A DNA stretch of 64,000 nt. It comes from Lacrimispora sp. 210928-DFI.3.58 (lineage in GTDB: Bacteria > Bacillota > Clostridia > Lachnospirales > Lachnospiraceae). The DNA is taken from positions 24,188 through 88,187 of the forward strand of contig NZ_JAJCIC010000019.1 in NCBI RefSeq assembly GCF_020554865.1. Direction: 5' to 3'. The translations under genes were made by a program, and so were the position numbers. Shown here piece by piece: positions 17,560 through 26,639 of the stretch. Position 1 is the first letter of the stretch; every line of letters starts with the position of its first letter. The notes under the pieces are model-generated. The model made no database searches. It saw only the letters and a list, made by a program, of their open reading frames with translations, and had not been told where the DNA came from.

Positions 17560-18894
17560 ATGTATGACAGGGATCAACAGTCCCGTTATGAGGAGGAGCG
17601 GCCTAAGAAAGGCGGCATATTAAAGAAGGCAGCCCTGATCACTGCCGGCGCGGTTCTCTTTGGGACGGTAGCTGGCGCTGTGATGGTAGGCATTCATGTG
17701 GCAGCATCGGGAATGATCGGGAATATGTATGCATCGGTGATGGCCCAGGGAAGTGCCTCTGCGCCAACGCAGGCAGAGACAGCAGAGGAGACGCAGCAGG
17801 AGAAAAGAGAAAAAGCGGGAAGCGGCAAAAAGGAATCCATAGCCCCATCGGCATCGCTGGTTACGGATGTATCCTCCATTGTGGAGCAGGCCATGCCTTC
17901 CGTGGTAGCCATTACCAGCACGGCTGTTTATCAGACCAACAATTTTGGCTATGGCTGGCTCTTTGGATATGGCGGCCAGACATATGAGGTGCCCAGCAGC
18001 GGCTCAGGCATCATTATCAGTGAAAATGACACAGAGCTCTTGATCGTTACCAATAACCATGTGGTAGAGTCCTCCACCTCCCTGAAGGTAGCTTTTATTG
18101 ATGACGAGGTTGTGGATGCGGACATTAAGGGAACGGATACGGATACCGATCTCGCGATCATTGCTGTTCCTTTAGAGAAAATACCGGCTGACACCAAAAG
18201 CAAGATTTCCATTGCCACTCTGGGAAATTCGGATGAGCTGAAGGTGGGACAGGGCGTGATCGCCATTGGAAATGCCCTGGGCTATGGGCAGTCCGTTACA
18301 GTGGGCTATGTCAGCGCCTTAAACAGGGAGGTGCGGACCTCTGATAACTCTACCAGAACACTGCTTCAGACAGATGCAGCGATCAATCCCGGAAACAGCG
18401 GCGGAGCCTTGCTCAATATGCAGGGACAGGTGATCGGCATCAATGCAGCGAAATATTCCTCCACGGACGTAGAGGGGATTGGCTATGCGATCCCGATCTC
18501 CAAGGTGGAGGACATTCTGGGGCAGCTGATGAAGGGAAAGACCAGAAAGGAAGTTTCACAGGAAAAGCGCGGATATCTGGGGATCCAGGGAACCAGCGTG
18601 GATCAGGAGACAGCCAAAGCCTTTGGAATGCCTCAGGGCGTGTTTGTGTATAAGATACTGGCTGACGGCGCTGCCACAGGCACAGACCTCAGGGAGAAGG
18701 ATATTATCACAAAGGTGGATGGCCAGAGAATAAAAAATATGACAGATCTCCAGTCACTTTTGGCCTATTATGAAATTGGGGAGCAGATAGAGCTGACAGT
18801 AGAGACGCAGGAAAGCGGCGAGTACCGGGAGCATGTTGTGACAGTGACTCTTGCAGCCATGCCTGAGGGATCTGAACAGACCCTGCAGGAATAA
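17560..18894 (+). CDS. HtrA/DegP-type membrane-anchored serine protease
   Basis: The 444-aa protein has a short cytoplasmic N-terminus, one membrane helix (about 24-50), a Ser/Ala/Glu-rich linker, a trypsin-like domain and a C-terminal PDZ domain (about 335-430). The catalytic triad is visible: His167 in NNHVVES, Asp197 in DTDLAII and Ser280 in NPGNSGGA. It degrades or refolds damaged exported proteins outside the membrane. ATG 17560 follows GAAAGGGG. The ClpX gene is 55 nt downstream in the same direction. Confidence 0.9.
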   Translation: MYDRDQQSRYEEERPKKGGILKKAALITAGAVLFGTVAGAVMVGIHVAASGMIGNMYASVMAQGSASAPTQAETAEETQQEKREKAGSGKKESIAPSASLVTDVSSIVEQAMPSVVAITSTAVYQTNNFGYGWLFGYGGQTYEVPSSGSGIIISENDTELLIVTNNHVVESSTSLKVAFIDDEVVDADIKGTDTDTDLAIIAVPLEKIPADTKSKISIATLGNSDELKVGQGVIAIGNALGYGQSVTVGYVSALNREVRTSDNSTRTLLQTDAAINPGNSGGALLNMQGQVIGINAAKYSSTDVEGIGYAIPISKVEDILGQLMKGKTRKEVSQEKRGYLGIQGTSVDQETAKAFGMPQGVFVYKILADGAATGTDLREKDIITKVDGQRIKNMTDLQSLLAYYEIGEQIELTVETQESGEYREHVVTVTLAAMPEGSEQTLQE

Positions 18895-18949
18895 GGAACA
18901 GAACAAAGCTTATATGGTGACAGGCCAGAACTGAGAGAGGAGAGAACGT

Positions 18950-20353
18950 TTGAGCGAGAAAGATTATATACAGGATACAGACACGTCTGCTCAGGGCAGC
19001 AGTGAAAAAAAGGATGACGACGGCTTTGAGAAGGTATGCTATATGTGCCGCAGGCCGGAGAGTAAGGCAGGCCCTATGATCTCCATGCCTGGCGGTATGA
19101 ATCTCTGCCACAGCTGTATGCAGAAGGCCTTTGATTCCGTTACACAGAATGGGATCGATCTGTCTAAGCTGCCGAACATGCCCTACATGAATATGAACTT
19201 CAGCGACATGAACATGGCGCCCCCTGCGATGGAGATACCGAAAAAGCAGAAAATAAAGAAAAAAACAGAGCCACAGCCGGCTCTCACCATGAAGGACATA
19301 CCGGCACCCCATGTGATCAAAGGAAAACTGGACGAATATGTGATCGGACAGGAAAAAGCCAAAAAGGTCATATCGGTAGCTGTGTACAACCACTATAAGC
19401 GTGCATTTCTGGGAAAGGAAGGGGCGGGTGACCGTGAGGTGACAGTGGAGAAATCCAATATCCTTATGATCGGCCCGACCGGAAGCGGAAAAACCTACCT
19501 TGTAAAAACACTGGCCCGCCTTTTGGATGTCCCTCTTGCCATCGCAGATGCCACCTCCCTGACAGAGGCAGGATACATAGGAGATGATATTGAAAGCGTA
19601 GTGTCAAAGCTTCTGTCTGCTGCGGACAATGATGTGGAGCGGGCCGAAAAGGGGATCATTTTCATCGATGAAATAGACAAGATTGCCAAAAAGAAGCAGG
19701 TAAGCACCAGGGATGTCAGCGGAGAGTCCGTGCAGCAGGAGCTGTTAAAGCTTTTAGAGGGCAGCACGGTGGAGGTGCCTGTGGGTTCCAACCAGAAAAA
19801 TGCTATGACTCCCATGGCCACGGTGAATACGGACAATATCCTGTTCATATGCGGAGGGGCCTTCCCGGATCTGGAGGATATCATCAAGGAGCGCCTTATG
19901 AAAAAATCCTCCATGGGCTTTGGCTCTGTCCTGAAAGATACCTACAATAACGATCCTGATATTTTAAATAAGGTGACAAATGAGGATCTGCGCACCTTTG
20001 GAATGATCCCTGAGTTTTTAGGAAGACTTCCTATAACAGTGACTCTCCAGGGCCTTACAGAGGAAATGATGGTCCGCATTCTGAAGGAACCGAAAAATGC
20101 CATTACCAGGCAGTATGAGAAGCTGCTGGCCATGGACGAGGTAAAGCTGGTATTTGAGGACGATGCCCTTAACTGGATCGCCCAGGAGGCCCTGAAGCGG
20201 GGCACTGGTGCCAGGGCTTTAAGGGCCATTCTGGAGGAATTCATGCTGGATATCATGTACGAGATCCCAAAGGATCCCAATATCGGCTCTGTGGTCGTTA
20301 CCAGGCCTTATCTTGAGAAAAGCGGAGGGCCGCTGGTACAGATGCGCGGGTGA
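18950..20353 (+). CDS. clpX: ClpX-type AAA+ unfoldase, stand-alone
   Basis: The 467-aa protein has the ClpX zinc finger near the N-terminus (Cys30, Cys33, Cys53, Cys56) after a 29-residue acidic extension. The AAA+ module has Walker A GPTGSGKT (about 175-182), pore loop AGYIGDD, Walker B IIFIDEIDKIA and EFLGRLP. The ClpP-docking loop reads SMGFGS, close to the usual IGF. It unfolds substrates for ClpP. The start is TTG with GAGAGGAGAG upstream. No clpP, tig or lon is adjacent, so this may be a second ClpX with special substrates. Confidence 0.88.
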   Translation: MSEKDYIQDTDTSAQGSSEKKDDDGFEKVCYMCRRPESKAGPMISMPGGMNLCHSCMQKAFDSVTQNGIDLSKLPNMPYMNMNFSDMNMAPPAMEIPKKQKIKKKTEPQPALTMKDIPAPHVIKGKLDEYVIGQEKAKKVISVAVYNHYKRAFLGKEGAGDREVTVEKSNILMIGPTGSGKTYLVKTLARLLDVPLAIADATSLTEAGYIGDDIESVVSKLLSAADNDVERAEKGIIFIDEIDKIAKKKQVSTRDVSGESVQQELLKLLEGSTVEVPVGSNQKNAMTPMATVNTDNILFICGGAFPDLEDIIKERLMKKSSMGFGSVLKDTYNNDPDILNKVTNEDLRTFGMIPEFLGRLPITVTLQGLTEEMMVRILKEPKNAITRQYEKLLAMDEVKLVFEDDALNWIAQEALKRGTGARALRAILEEFMLDIMYEIPKDPNIGSVVVTRPYLEKSGGPLVQMRG

Positions 20354-20369
20354 CGTCTTGATCAGAGTG

Positions 20370-22121
20370 CTACTCGCGGAGGCGGAGGAAGGTCTGATAG
20401 AGGTCAAGGGTTCCGTAGCCCCATTCGCGGTTGGGATAAGTAAACGCCGGATTCCTCCCGGCTCCCCGGATCAGATAAGATTTGATCGATGCCTCACTCA
20501 TGATCAGGGTATTGCCGTCCACGATTCCCCAGCCCAGGAGCCCTGCAACGGCACCGGCTACGTGGGCGGCTGCAACGGAGGTTCCGGTGCGCTGTGTCAT
20601 GGGTACGCCGGCACCGGGCCTTCTGGCAAGGGAAGGGCCTGAGACATCTACGCCGGGAGCTGCAATATCCGGCTTGATGATGCCGGAAGCAGTATATCCT
20701 CTGCTGGAATGGATGTAAATGCTGTTGTTTAAGTGGTTGTAAGCTCCAACTGTGATGGGACTGCTGGTATTGCCGGGAATGGTGATGGTGGTGTTAGGGT
20801 TGGGGAGCAGGAATACGGTGTCATCGGAAATATGATCTCTGGGAGGAAGCCACATATTGTAAGCCCCTGTAAAAAATTGGGAGCTGTAGACCCGGACCTT
20901 CCATACACCTACCGTAGGCTTTTCAAAGCGTATGAATACCATCTGCCTGCCGGAGCCTGTTTCGATCAGGATATAATTTACCGTAATCCGGGTGGGCTCC
21001 AGCAGAAAGGAAATGATAGGCTCATTGTTGTAGATAATGGGGATTCTGTCAACGGTCTGGCCGCTGGGGGTAACAAAGCCTACGGAGTAGGTATCAGCAG
21101 CAGCAGCCCAGAGTTCCAGCACAAATCCGTGTTCTGCCTCCTCAGGGCCAACGCGGATCTCCACATCCTCCCACTGATCATTCCCTTTTACAGTCCCCTC
21201 ATAGTGGTGGGCCATTCCCGTCTCATTTCCGGCAGCGATCACAGTAGCCATTCCCAGGGTGCGGCTGACATCCTGCAGGATCAGGCTTAAGGGGGAGGTG
21301 GCCTCATGGCTGCCCAGGTTCGTACCCAGGCCCAGCAGGATAACGAGTGGCCTGCCCAGGCGGTAGGCAGCTACCCGCATGTATTTGATCCCCATCATGA
21401 CATCATTTTCCTGAAAGGCCTCCGCTCCCTCCCTGACAAGGTAGAAATCTCTGAGATATTGTTTGGCCGGCTTCAGCTTTACCACCACCAGCTCTGACTC
21501 AGGGGCAGCGCCTGTGAAATCCTCTTCAGGCAGAGAGGCCCCGGCTGCGATTCCGGCCAGGAAGGTACCATGGCCATTCGTATCTGTGGAGGGTACCACA
21601 GACAGGGGGGAATCGGAGGCGAGAGCTTCGTTGATCTGCTCTCTTGTAAACTCTGTTCCATAATTTGCCCCGCTGGCCGGATAGAGATCCGGCACGCCGG
21701 GAGGAAGGCTGTCACTGTCTGCGGGAAGGCTCTGGTCCCAGATGGACACAATGCGGGTGGAGCCGTCCGGATTGCGGAACAGAGGATTGGTATAATCAAT
21801 GCCGGTGTCGATAAAGCCTATGAGAACGCCTTTCCCTTTATTTGCCAGAGCAGGAGCATTAAAAGTGGAAAGAATGCCGGAAGCTTCCATACTGGTAGTG
21901 TCTAAAAGAGCAAAGAGACTGGGTATACTGTAATAAGAATATTTCCGCAGAGAAATGGGAGCCACGGATTCCAAAGGCGTATAGATCACAGCGTAGTCCT
22001 GGCTGACATAATCCATGCAGGGAATGTCAGCAGGATTTCCGGGAATCTGCTGCCGGCTTCCGTAGCGGAATATGAAATCTGCTATGTTTTCTGAAGCAGG
22101 ATTAAAAGGACAGGCTGCCAT
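20370..22121 (-). CDS. S8 subtilisin-family peptidase with insertion domain (Csp-like)
   Basis: The 583-aa protease has an intact triad: Asp105 in IGFIDTGID, His184 in NGHGTFLAG and Ser515 in GTSVAAAHVAG. About 200 residues between the Asn region (VIAAGNETG) and the Ser form a jelly-roll-like insertion as in CspB-type clostridial proteases. There is no signal peptide. Csp proteases cleave pro-SleC during spore germination, but related members occur widely in Lachnospiraceae without a known role, so the function is open. It is convergent with clpX, 16 nt apart. Confidence 0.85.
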   Translation of the reverse strand: MAACPFNPASENIADFIFRYGSRQQIPGNPADIPCMDYVSQDYAVIYTPLESVAPISLRKYSYYSIPSLFALLDTTSMEASGILSTFNAPALANKGKGVLIGFIDTGIDYTNPLFRNPDGSTRIVSIWDQSLPADSDSLPPGVPDLYPASGANYGTEFTREQINEALASDSPLSVVPSTDTNGHGTFLAGIAAGASLPEEDFTGAAPESELVVVKLKPAKQYLRDFYLVREGAEAFQENDVMMGIKYMRVAAYRLGRPLVILLGLGTNLGSHEATSPLSLILQDVSRTLGMATVIAAGNETGMAHHYEGTVKGNDQWEDVEIRVGPEEAEHGFVLELWAAAADTYSVGFVTPSGQTVDRIPIIYNNEPIISFLLEPTRITVNYILIETGSGRQMVFIRFEKPTVGVWKVRVYSSQFFTGAYNMWLPPRDHISDDTVFLLPNPNTTITIPGNTSSPITVGAYNHLNNSIYIHSSRGYTASGIIKPDIAAPGVDVSGPSLARRPGAGVPMTQRTGTSVAAAHVAGAVAGLLGWGIVDGNTLIMSEASIKSYLIRGAGRNPAFTYPNREWGYGTLDLYQTFLRLRE

Positions 22122-22297
22122 GGCATACCTCGAAAAGGCTGTTTGCCATAGTATATGCAGAATTTTAGAAAGCTTTCACTGGACTGGGTCAGGAAACCAT
22201 AGTAAAATGAAAGAGTAAAACAAAGGAAAAGAGTGCGCCCGCTGTAAAAAATGACAGTCTGCGGGCAGGGAATCGGCAGGAAAGGAAGGCAGAAGGT

Positions 22298-22801
22298 ATG
22301 TACGGTTGGCTGATCGGCGGTTTGGCCGCCCTGGATTTGGGGATTAAAAATGAGATAGAGCGCCAGGAGGACGAAAGCTTTCCGCGTGATCTGGCCTGCA
22401 GCAAGGGACTGATCAGGCTGCACAAGAATCATAATGACGGCTTTCCCTTTGGCTTTTTAAAGGAGTATCCTGAGCTTGTGAAGGGAATCCCCTTTATGGT
22501 GGCCTCCGCTGTAGCAGGGGCCTTTGGAGTCCTGCTTCTGAGGAAAGGCTCCACTGCCCAGAAGGCCGGGCTTGCCATGGTGTTAGGCGGGGCTGTGAGC
22601 AATCTGTATGACAGGTTTAAGCGGGGATATGTGGTGGATTATTTCAGCTTCCAGAAAAAGGGGCTGGATAAGGTGGTCTTTAATCTGGGAGATATGTGTA
22701 TCTTTCTGGGAAGCGCTGTGTTTATGCTTGCCGAGGCGGCCTCCGGTCTGCAGGGTACAGGAAAAAAACGCGTAAAGCAGAACAGGAAAGCCGCAGAATA
22801 G
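22298..22801 (+). CDS. Signal peptidase II-like membrane protease
   Basis: The 167-aa protein has three or four hydrophobic segments and the two LspA catalytic motifs: GGAVSNLYDRF (Asp105) and VFNLGD (Asp132), 27 residues apart as in LspA, with GYVVDYFSF between them. It differs from ordinary LspA by a hydrophilic N-terminal third with GIKNEIERQEDESF and KNHNDGFPFG. It could cleave prolipoprotein signal peptides or be a divergent paralogue. GGAAGG precedes the ATG. Confidence 0.7.
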   Translation: MYGWLIGGLAALDLGIKNEIERQEDESFPRDLACSKGLIRLHKNHNDGFPFGFLKEYPELVKGIPFMVASAVAGAFGVLLLRKGSTAQKAGLAMVLGGAVSNLYDRFKRGYVVDYFSFQKKGLDKVVFNLGDMCIFLGSAVFMLAEAASGLQGTGKKRVKQNRKAAE

Positions 22802-22863
22802 AGGATGTAACGGCCCACAGAAGCGCAGGAAGGATAGCCTTGCATTTCTGTGGGCTGTACTGT

Positions 22864-23223
22864 TTAACTGAACATTCCTCCCAACGTCCCTCCCAGAGCA
22901 CACACTCCCATAACTGTCACAGACCGTTCCATATCAATGGGACTTCCAAGATTCATGACCCAGGATACGGCAAAAAGCACCAGGAAGTAAAACAGCCCGG
23001 ACAGGAGTCCCCAGAAAAAGCGCCGCTGCCGGATGCGTTTCCCGGCAAGAAAGCCTCCGGCCAGACAGGTGATAAAGTAGATGGCAAATACCAGCAGATT
23101 CACCTGGCTTTCCTTTAAACGGAGCTTGTAGAGGGCAAATGCAAGGGCAGCCAGAAGGATTCCTGACAGTACATAGGATAGGAGCAGGGAACGGAGCATA
23201 GGCTTTGCGATTCCATTTTCCAT
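22864..23223 (-). CDS. TIGR04086-like small membrane protein
   Basis: The 119-aa protein has four predicted membrane helices (LLLSYVLSGILLAALAF, LLVFAIYFITCLAGGFLAG, FWGLLSGLFYFLVLFAVS and VTVMGVCALGGTLGGM). Layout and Gly-rich helices fit the TIGR04086 family found in Clostridia beside yajC and SCIFF genes. Function unknown. The ATG at 23223 has AAAGGAG upstream. It is divergent from the SCIFF gene. Confidence 0.75.
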   Translation of the reverse strand: MENGIAKPMLRSLLLSYVLSGILLAALAFALYKLRLKESQVNLLVFAIYFITCLAGGFLAGKRIRQRRFFWGLLSGLFYFLVLFAVSWVMNLGSPIDMERSVTVMGVCALGGTLGGMFS

Positions 23224-23315
23224 AAGGATGTTCTCCTTTACGAATAGGTATGTTGCAGTATATTCCTTTTCCGGGTACAAATATGACAAACCTGGGAAAC
23301 TGGGGCAAATTATCA

Positions 23316-23344
23316 TTGCAAGAGATTTTAACCTGTGTTATAAT
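23316..23344 (+). promoter_or_regulatory. Promoter of the SCIFF gene
   Basis: TTGCAA (23316-23321) and TATAAT (23339-23344) are separated by 17 bp. The ATG of the SCIFF peptide is 38 nt further on. Confidence 0.75.
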
Positions 23345-23382
23345 TTTTAAGAATTATATTTTGGAAAGAGGAGGTGCACAAC

Positions 23383-23529
23383 ATGAAGCACGTTAAGACA
23401 TTGAACACCAATACCTTAAAGGATACTATGAAAAAGGGCGGATGCGGCGAGTGCCAGACTTCCTGTCAGTCAGCTTGTAAGACTTCCTGCACCGTAGGCA
23501 ATCAGAGCTGCGAGAATGCAAACCGCTAA
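23383..23529 (+). CDS. scfA: SCIFF six-cysteine ranthipeptide precursor
   Basis: The 48-aa peptide is too short for most gene finders. It begins MKHVKTLNTNTLK and contains six Cys (21, 24, 28, 32, 36, 43) in GGCGECQTSCQSACKTSC and downstream, matching the SCIFF family (six Cys in forty-five residues) almost residue for residue. It is a ribosomal peptide in which the adjacent radical SAM enzyme makes Cys-to-Thr type thioether links. A strong ribosome site (GGAGGTG) precedes it. The biological role is debated; signalling roles have been proposed. Confidence 0.95.
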   Translation: MKHVKTLNTNTLKDTMKKGGCGECQTSCQSACKTSCTVGNQSCENANR

Positions 23530-23554
23530 TTGCAGGATATAACTTTTTGGTAAG

Positions 23555-23589
23555 AAAGCCCCTATGGTCGATGGGATTATAGGGGCTTT
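23555..23589 (+). terminator. Attenuator-like hairpin between SCIFF precursor and maturase
   Basis: AAAGCCCCTAT pairs perfectly with ATAGGGGCTTT over 11 bp with a 13-nt loop. The following sequence is GCCATG, not a T-run, so partial termination or 3'-end protection is likely. This would give more precursor than enzyme. Confidence 0.65.
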
Positions 23590-23616
23590 GCCATGTAGGA
23601 AAGAGAGTGTAGATTT

Positions 23617-25035
23617 GTGATTCATCAGTATGTGAATAATGGCTATCATATTGTTCTGGATGTCAACAGCGGATCCGTCCATGTGGTGGATCCACTTGTA
23701 TATGATGCCATTGCAGTTACAGCAGAGCTGGTTCCGGAGCTCGAAAAGCCGGAAAAGCTGGCGCCGGAAGTAAAAGAAGAGGTCAAGAGCCGCCTGGCTT
23801 CCCGTTACAGCACACAGGATATTGAGGAAGCGCTGGAGGACATCCAGCAGCTCATTGATATGGAGCAGCTGTTGACAAAGGACATTTACCGCGATTTTGT
23901 GGTAGATTTTAAGAAGAGAAAGACTGTGGTAAAGGCTTTGTGCCTTCACATTGCCCATGACTGCAACCTTGCCTGCCGCTATTGCTTTGCAGAGGAAGGC
24001 GAATATCATGGCCGCCGGGCTCTCATGAGCTATGAGGTGGGAAAAAAGGCTCTGGATTTCCTGATCGCCAATTCCGGCAGCAGGGAGCATCTGGAGGTGG
24101 ATTTCTTCGGAGGCGAGCCGCTTTTAAACTGGGATGTGGTAAAACGCCTGGTAGAGTATGGGCGTTCCCAGGAGGAAGCCCACCACAAGAAGTTCCGGTT
24201 CACCCTTACCACCAACGGAGTCCTGTTAAATGACGAGATCATGGACTTCTGCAACCGGGAGATGAGCAACGTGGTGCTCAGCCTGGACGGAAGGAAGGAT
24301 GTCAACGACAAGATGCGTCCCTTCCGAAACGGCAGCGGCAGTTACGACCTGATCGTGCCGAAGTTCCGGAAATTTGCAGAGAGCCGGGGCCAGATGAACT
24401 ATTATGTCAGAGGCACATTTACAAGGAACAACCTGGACTTTGCAGATGATGTGCTCCATTATGCGGACCTGGGCTTTCAGCAGATGTCCATGGAGCCGGT
24501 GGTGGCAGACCCGTCAGAGGATTATGCTATCCGCGAGGAGGATATTCCCGCTATTTTAAAGGAATACGATAAGCTGGCAGTGGAATACATCAAGCGCAAA
24601 AAAGAGGGGAGAGGCTTTAACTTCTTCCATTTCATGATCGACTTAAAGGCCGGCCCCTGTGTGGCAAAGCGCATGGCAGGCTGCGGCTCCGGAACAGAAT
24701 ATCTGGCTGTGACCCCATGGGGAGATCTGTATCCCTGCCACCAGTTTGTGGGCAATGAAAAGTTCCTTCTGGGAAATGTGGACACAGGCGTGGTAAACCT
24801 GGAGGTAAGGGACGAGTTCAAGCTCTGCAATGTCTATGCAAAGGAGAGCTGCAAGGACTGCTTTGCAAGGTTCTACTGCAGCGGCGGCTGCGGGGCAAAT
24901 GCCTACAATTTCAGCGGATCCATTAACGGCGCATATGAGATCGGCTGTGAAATGCAGAAAAAGCGTATCGAGTGCGCCATCATGATCAAGGCGGCCCTGG
25001 CAGAGGATGAGGACCGGACGGTGGAGAGCCTATGA
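23617..25035 (+). CDS. scfB: SCIFF radical SAM maturase
   Basis: The 472-aa protein has an N-terminal precursor-recognition region opening with MIHQYVNNGYHIVLDVNSGS. The radical SAM 4Fe-4S motif is CNLACRYC (Cys116, 120, 123). A C-terminal SPASM domain with extra Cys clusters (CGSGTEY, LYPCHQF, ESCKDCF, YCSGGCGANAY) binds auxiliary iron-sulfur clusters. It installs thioether cross-links in the SCIFF peptide. The start codon is GTG. The gene is coupled to tgt by a 4-nt ATGA overlap, an order often seen in Clostridia. Confidence 0.95.
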   Translation: MIHQYVNNGYHIVLDVNSGSVHVVDPLVYDAIAVTAELVPELEKPEKLAPEVKEEVKSRLASRYSTQDIEEALEDIQQLIDMEQLLTKDIYRDFVVDFKKRKTVVKALCLHIAHDCNLACRYCFAEEGEYHGRRALMSYEVGKKALDFLIANSGSREHLEVDFFGGEPLLNWDVVKRLVEYGRSQEEAHHKKFRFTLTTNGVLLNDEIMDFCNREMSNVVLSLDGRKDVNDKMRPFRNGSGSYDLIVPKFRKFAESRGQMNYYVRGTFTRNNLDFADDVLHYADLGFQQMSMEPVVADPSEDYAIREEDIPAILKEYDKLAVEYIKRKKEGRGFNFFHFMIDLKAGPCVAKRMAGCGSGTEYLAVTPWGDLYPCHQFVGNEKFLLGNVDTGVVNLEVRDEFKLCNVYAKESCKDCFARFYCSGGCGANAYNFSGSINGAYEIGCEMQKKRIECAIMIKAALAEDEDRTVESL

Positions 25036-26177
25036 AATATCAAGTGATCACAAAGGACGGCAAGGCAAAGCGGGCTGTGATGGAGACTGTCCACGGCACG
25101 ATCCAGACTCCGGTCTTTATGAACGTAGGCACGGTGGGCGCTATCAAGGGCGCTGTATCCACCGATGACCTCCGCGAGATCAGGACTCAGGTGGAGCTGT
25201 CCAACACCTATCACCTCCATGTCCGCACCGGGGATAAGCTGATCAAGGAGTACGGCGGCTTACACAAGTTCATGAACTGGGATAAGCCTATTCTGACGGA
25301 TTCCGGCGGCTTCCAGGTATTTTCCCTGGCAGGCTTAAGAAAGATCAAGGAGGAAGGAGTTACCTTCAACTCCCACATAGACGGTCATAAAATATTCATG
25401 GGTCCTGAGGAGAGCATGCAGATCCAGTCCAACTTAGGCTCTACCATCGCCATGGCCTTTGACGAATGTCCCTCCAGCCGGGCGGATTACGACTATATCC
25501 GCAATTCTGTGGAGCGCACGACCCGCTGGCTGGCCCGGTGCAAGACAGAGATGGCACGCCTCAATTCTCTGCCGGATACGATCAACAAAGAGCAGCTGCT
25601 CTTTGGCATCAACCAGGGCGGCGTTATTGACGAGATCCGCATCAGCCATGCGGAGGCCATAAAGGCCATGGATCTGGATGGCTATGCCATCGGAGGCCTG
25701 GCAGTGGGCGAGAGCCACGAGGAGATGTATCATGTTCTGGATGTGACGGTTCCCCATCTGCCGGAGGACAAGCCGGTATACCTGATGGGCGTAGGCACTC
25801 CGGCAAACATTTTAGAGGCAGTGGACAGAGGCGTTGACTTTTTTGACTGCGTCTACCCCTCCCGAAACGGACGCCACGGCCACGTTTACACGAACCAGGG
25901 AAAGCGGAACCTGTTCAACCAGAAATATGAGCTGGATCCCAGGCCTATTGAAGAAGGCTGCGGCTGCCCGGCCTGCCGTTCCTACAGCAGGGCTTACATC
26001 CGCCACCTGTTAAAGGCAAAAGAAATGCTGGGAATGAGATTATGCACCTTGCATAATTTGTATTTTTATAATACAATGATGGAAGAGATTCGAGACGCTA
26101 TCGAGGAGCACCGCTACAGCGAATACAAGGCCAAAAAGCTGGCCGGTATGGCAGGCTCTTCTAAAGCAGATGAATAA
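25032..26177 (+). CDS. tgt: Queuine/guanine tRNA-ribosyltransferase
   Basis: The 381-aa enzyme exchanges guanine-34 for preQ1 in tRNAs with GUN anticodons. Typical blocks are seen: TDSGGFQVFSL with the catalytic Asp, INQGG, the nucleophile region FDCVYPSRNGRHGHV and a zinc site CGCPACRSYSRAYIRHL with a later His. Its length matches bacterial Tgt. It overlaps the maturase stop and is followed by yajC. Confidence 0.95.
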   Translation: MKYQVITKDGKAKRAVMETVHGTIQTPVFMNVGTVGAIKGAVSTDDLREIRTQVELSNTYHLHVRTGDKLIKEYGGLHKFMNWDKPILTDSGGFQVFSLAGLRKIKEEGVTFNSHIDGHKIFMGPEESMQIQSNLGSTIAMAFDECPSSRADYDYIRNSVERTTRWLARCKTEMARLNSLPDTINKEQLLFGINQGGVIDEIRISHAEAIKAMDLDGYAIGGLAVGESHEEMYHVLDVTVPHLPEDKPVYLMGVGTPANILEAVDRGVDFFDCVYPSRNGRHGHVYTNQGKRNLFNQKYELDPRPIEEGCGCPACRSYSRAYIRHLLKAKEMLGMRLCTLHNLYFYNTMMEEIRDAIEEHRYSEYKAKKLAGMAGSSKADE

Positions 26178-26225
26178 ATAAAATGCTGTCACAAGAGGGC
26201 GGCAGGTGTGAAGGAGGAACTTAGA

Positions 26226-26507
26226 ATGAATACAAGTAGTCCGATCTTCTGGATTCTCTATATTGTTCTTCTGGGTGGTATGTTATATTTTATGGCAATC
26301 CGTCCTCAGAAGAAGGAGAAGCAGAAACAGCAGGAGCTGTTAAACAGCGTTGCAGTGGGCGACACGATTCTGACCAGCAGCGGATTCTACGGCGTGATCA
26401 TTGATATGACAGATGACATGGTGATCGTAGAGTTCGGCAGCAACAAGAACTGCCGTATTCCGATGCAGAAGGCAGCTATCATTCAGGTTGAGAAGCCGGA
26501 GGCTTAA
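26226..26507 (+). CDS. yajC: Preprotein translocase subunit YajC
   Basis: The 93-aa protein has one N-terminal membrane helix (FWILYIVLLGGMLYFMA) followed by IRPQKKEKQKQQE and a small cytoplasmic domain with VGDTILTSSGFYGVI, all hallmarks of YajC. It is an accessory part of the Sec translocon. ATG 26226 is chosen because AAGGAGGAA lies just upstream; an in-frame GTG at 26208 would sit before that site. secD/secF do not follow here. Confidence 0.92.
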   Translation: MNTSSPIFWILYIVLLGGMLYFMAIRPQKKEKQKQQELLNSVAVGDTILTSSGFYGVIIDMTDDMVIVEFGSNKNCRIPMQKAAIIQVEKPEA

Positions 26508-26559
26508 GAGCCGGACAGGCTGAAATGCAAAAAAGGGCGTAAGAACCGCCAGACAGATC

Positions 26560-26618
26560 AGAGGCTGCGGCAAAATGCTGCCAACCAACACGGGAGGCAT
26601 TGTTTTGCGGCAGCCTCA
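26560..26618 (+). terminator. Long hairpin after yajC
   Basis: GAGGCTGCgGCAAAAtGC on the left pairs with GCattGTTTTGCgGCAGCCTC on the right. The stem is long with small internal loops and has no clear T-run after it, so it may be a partial terminator. Confidence 0.5.
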
Positions 26619-26639
26619 TGTTATTAAGGAGAAAACAGG

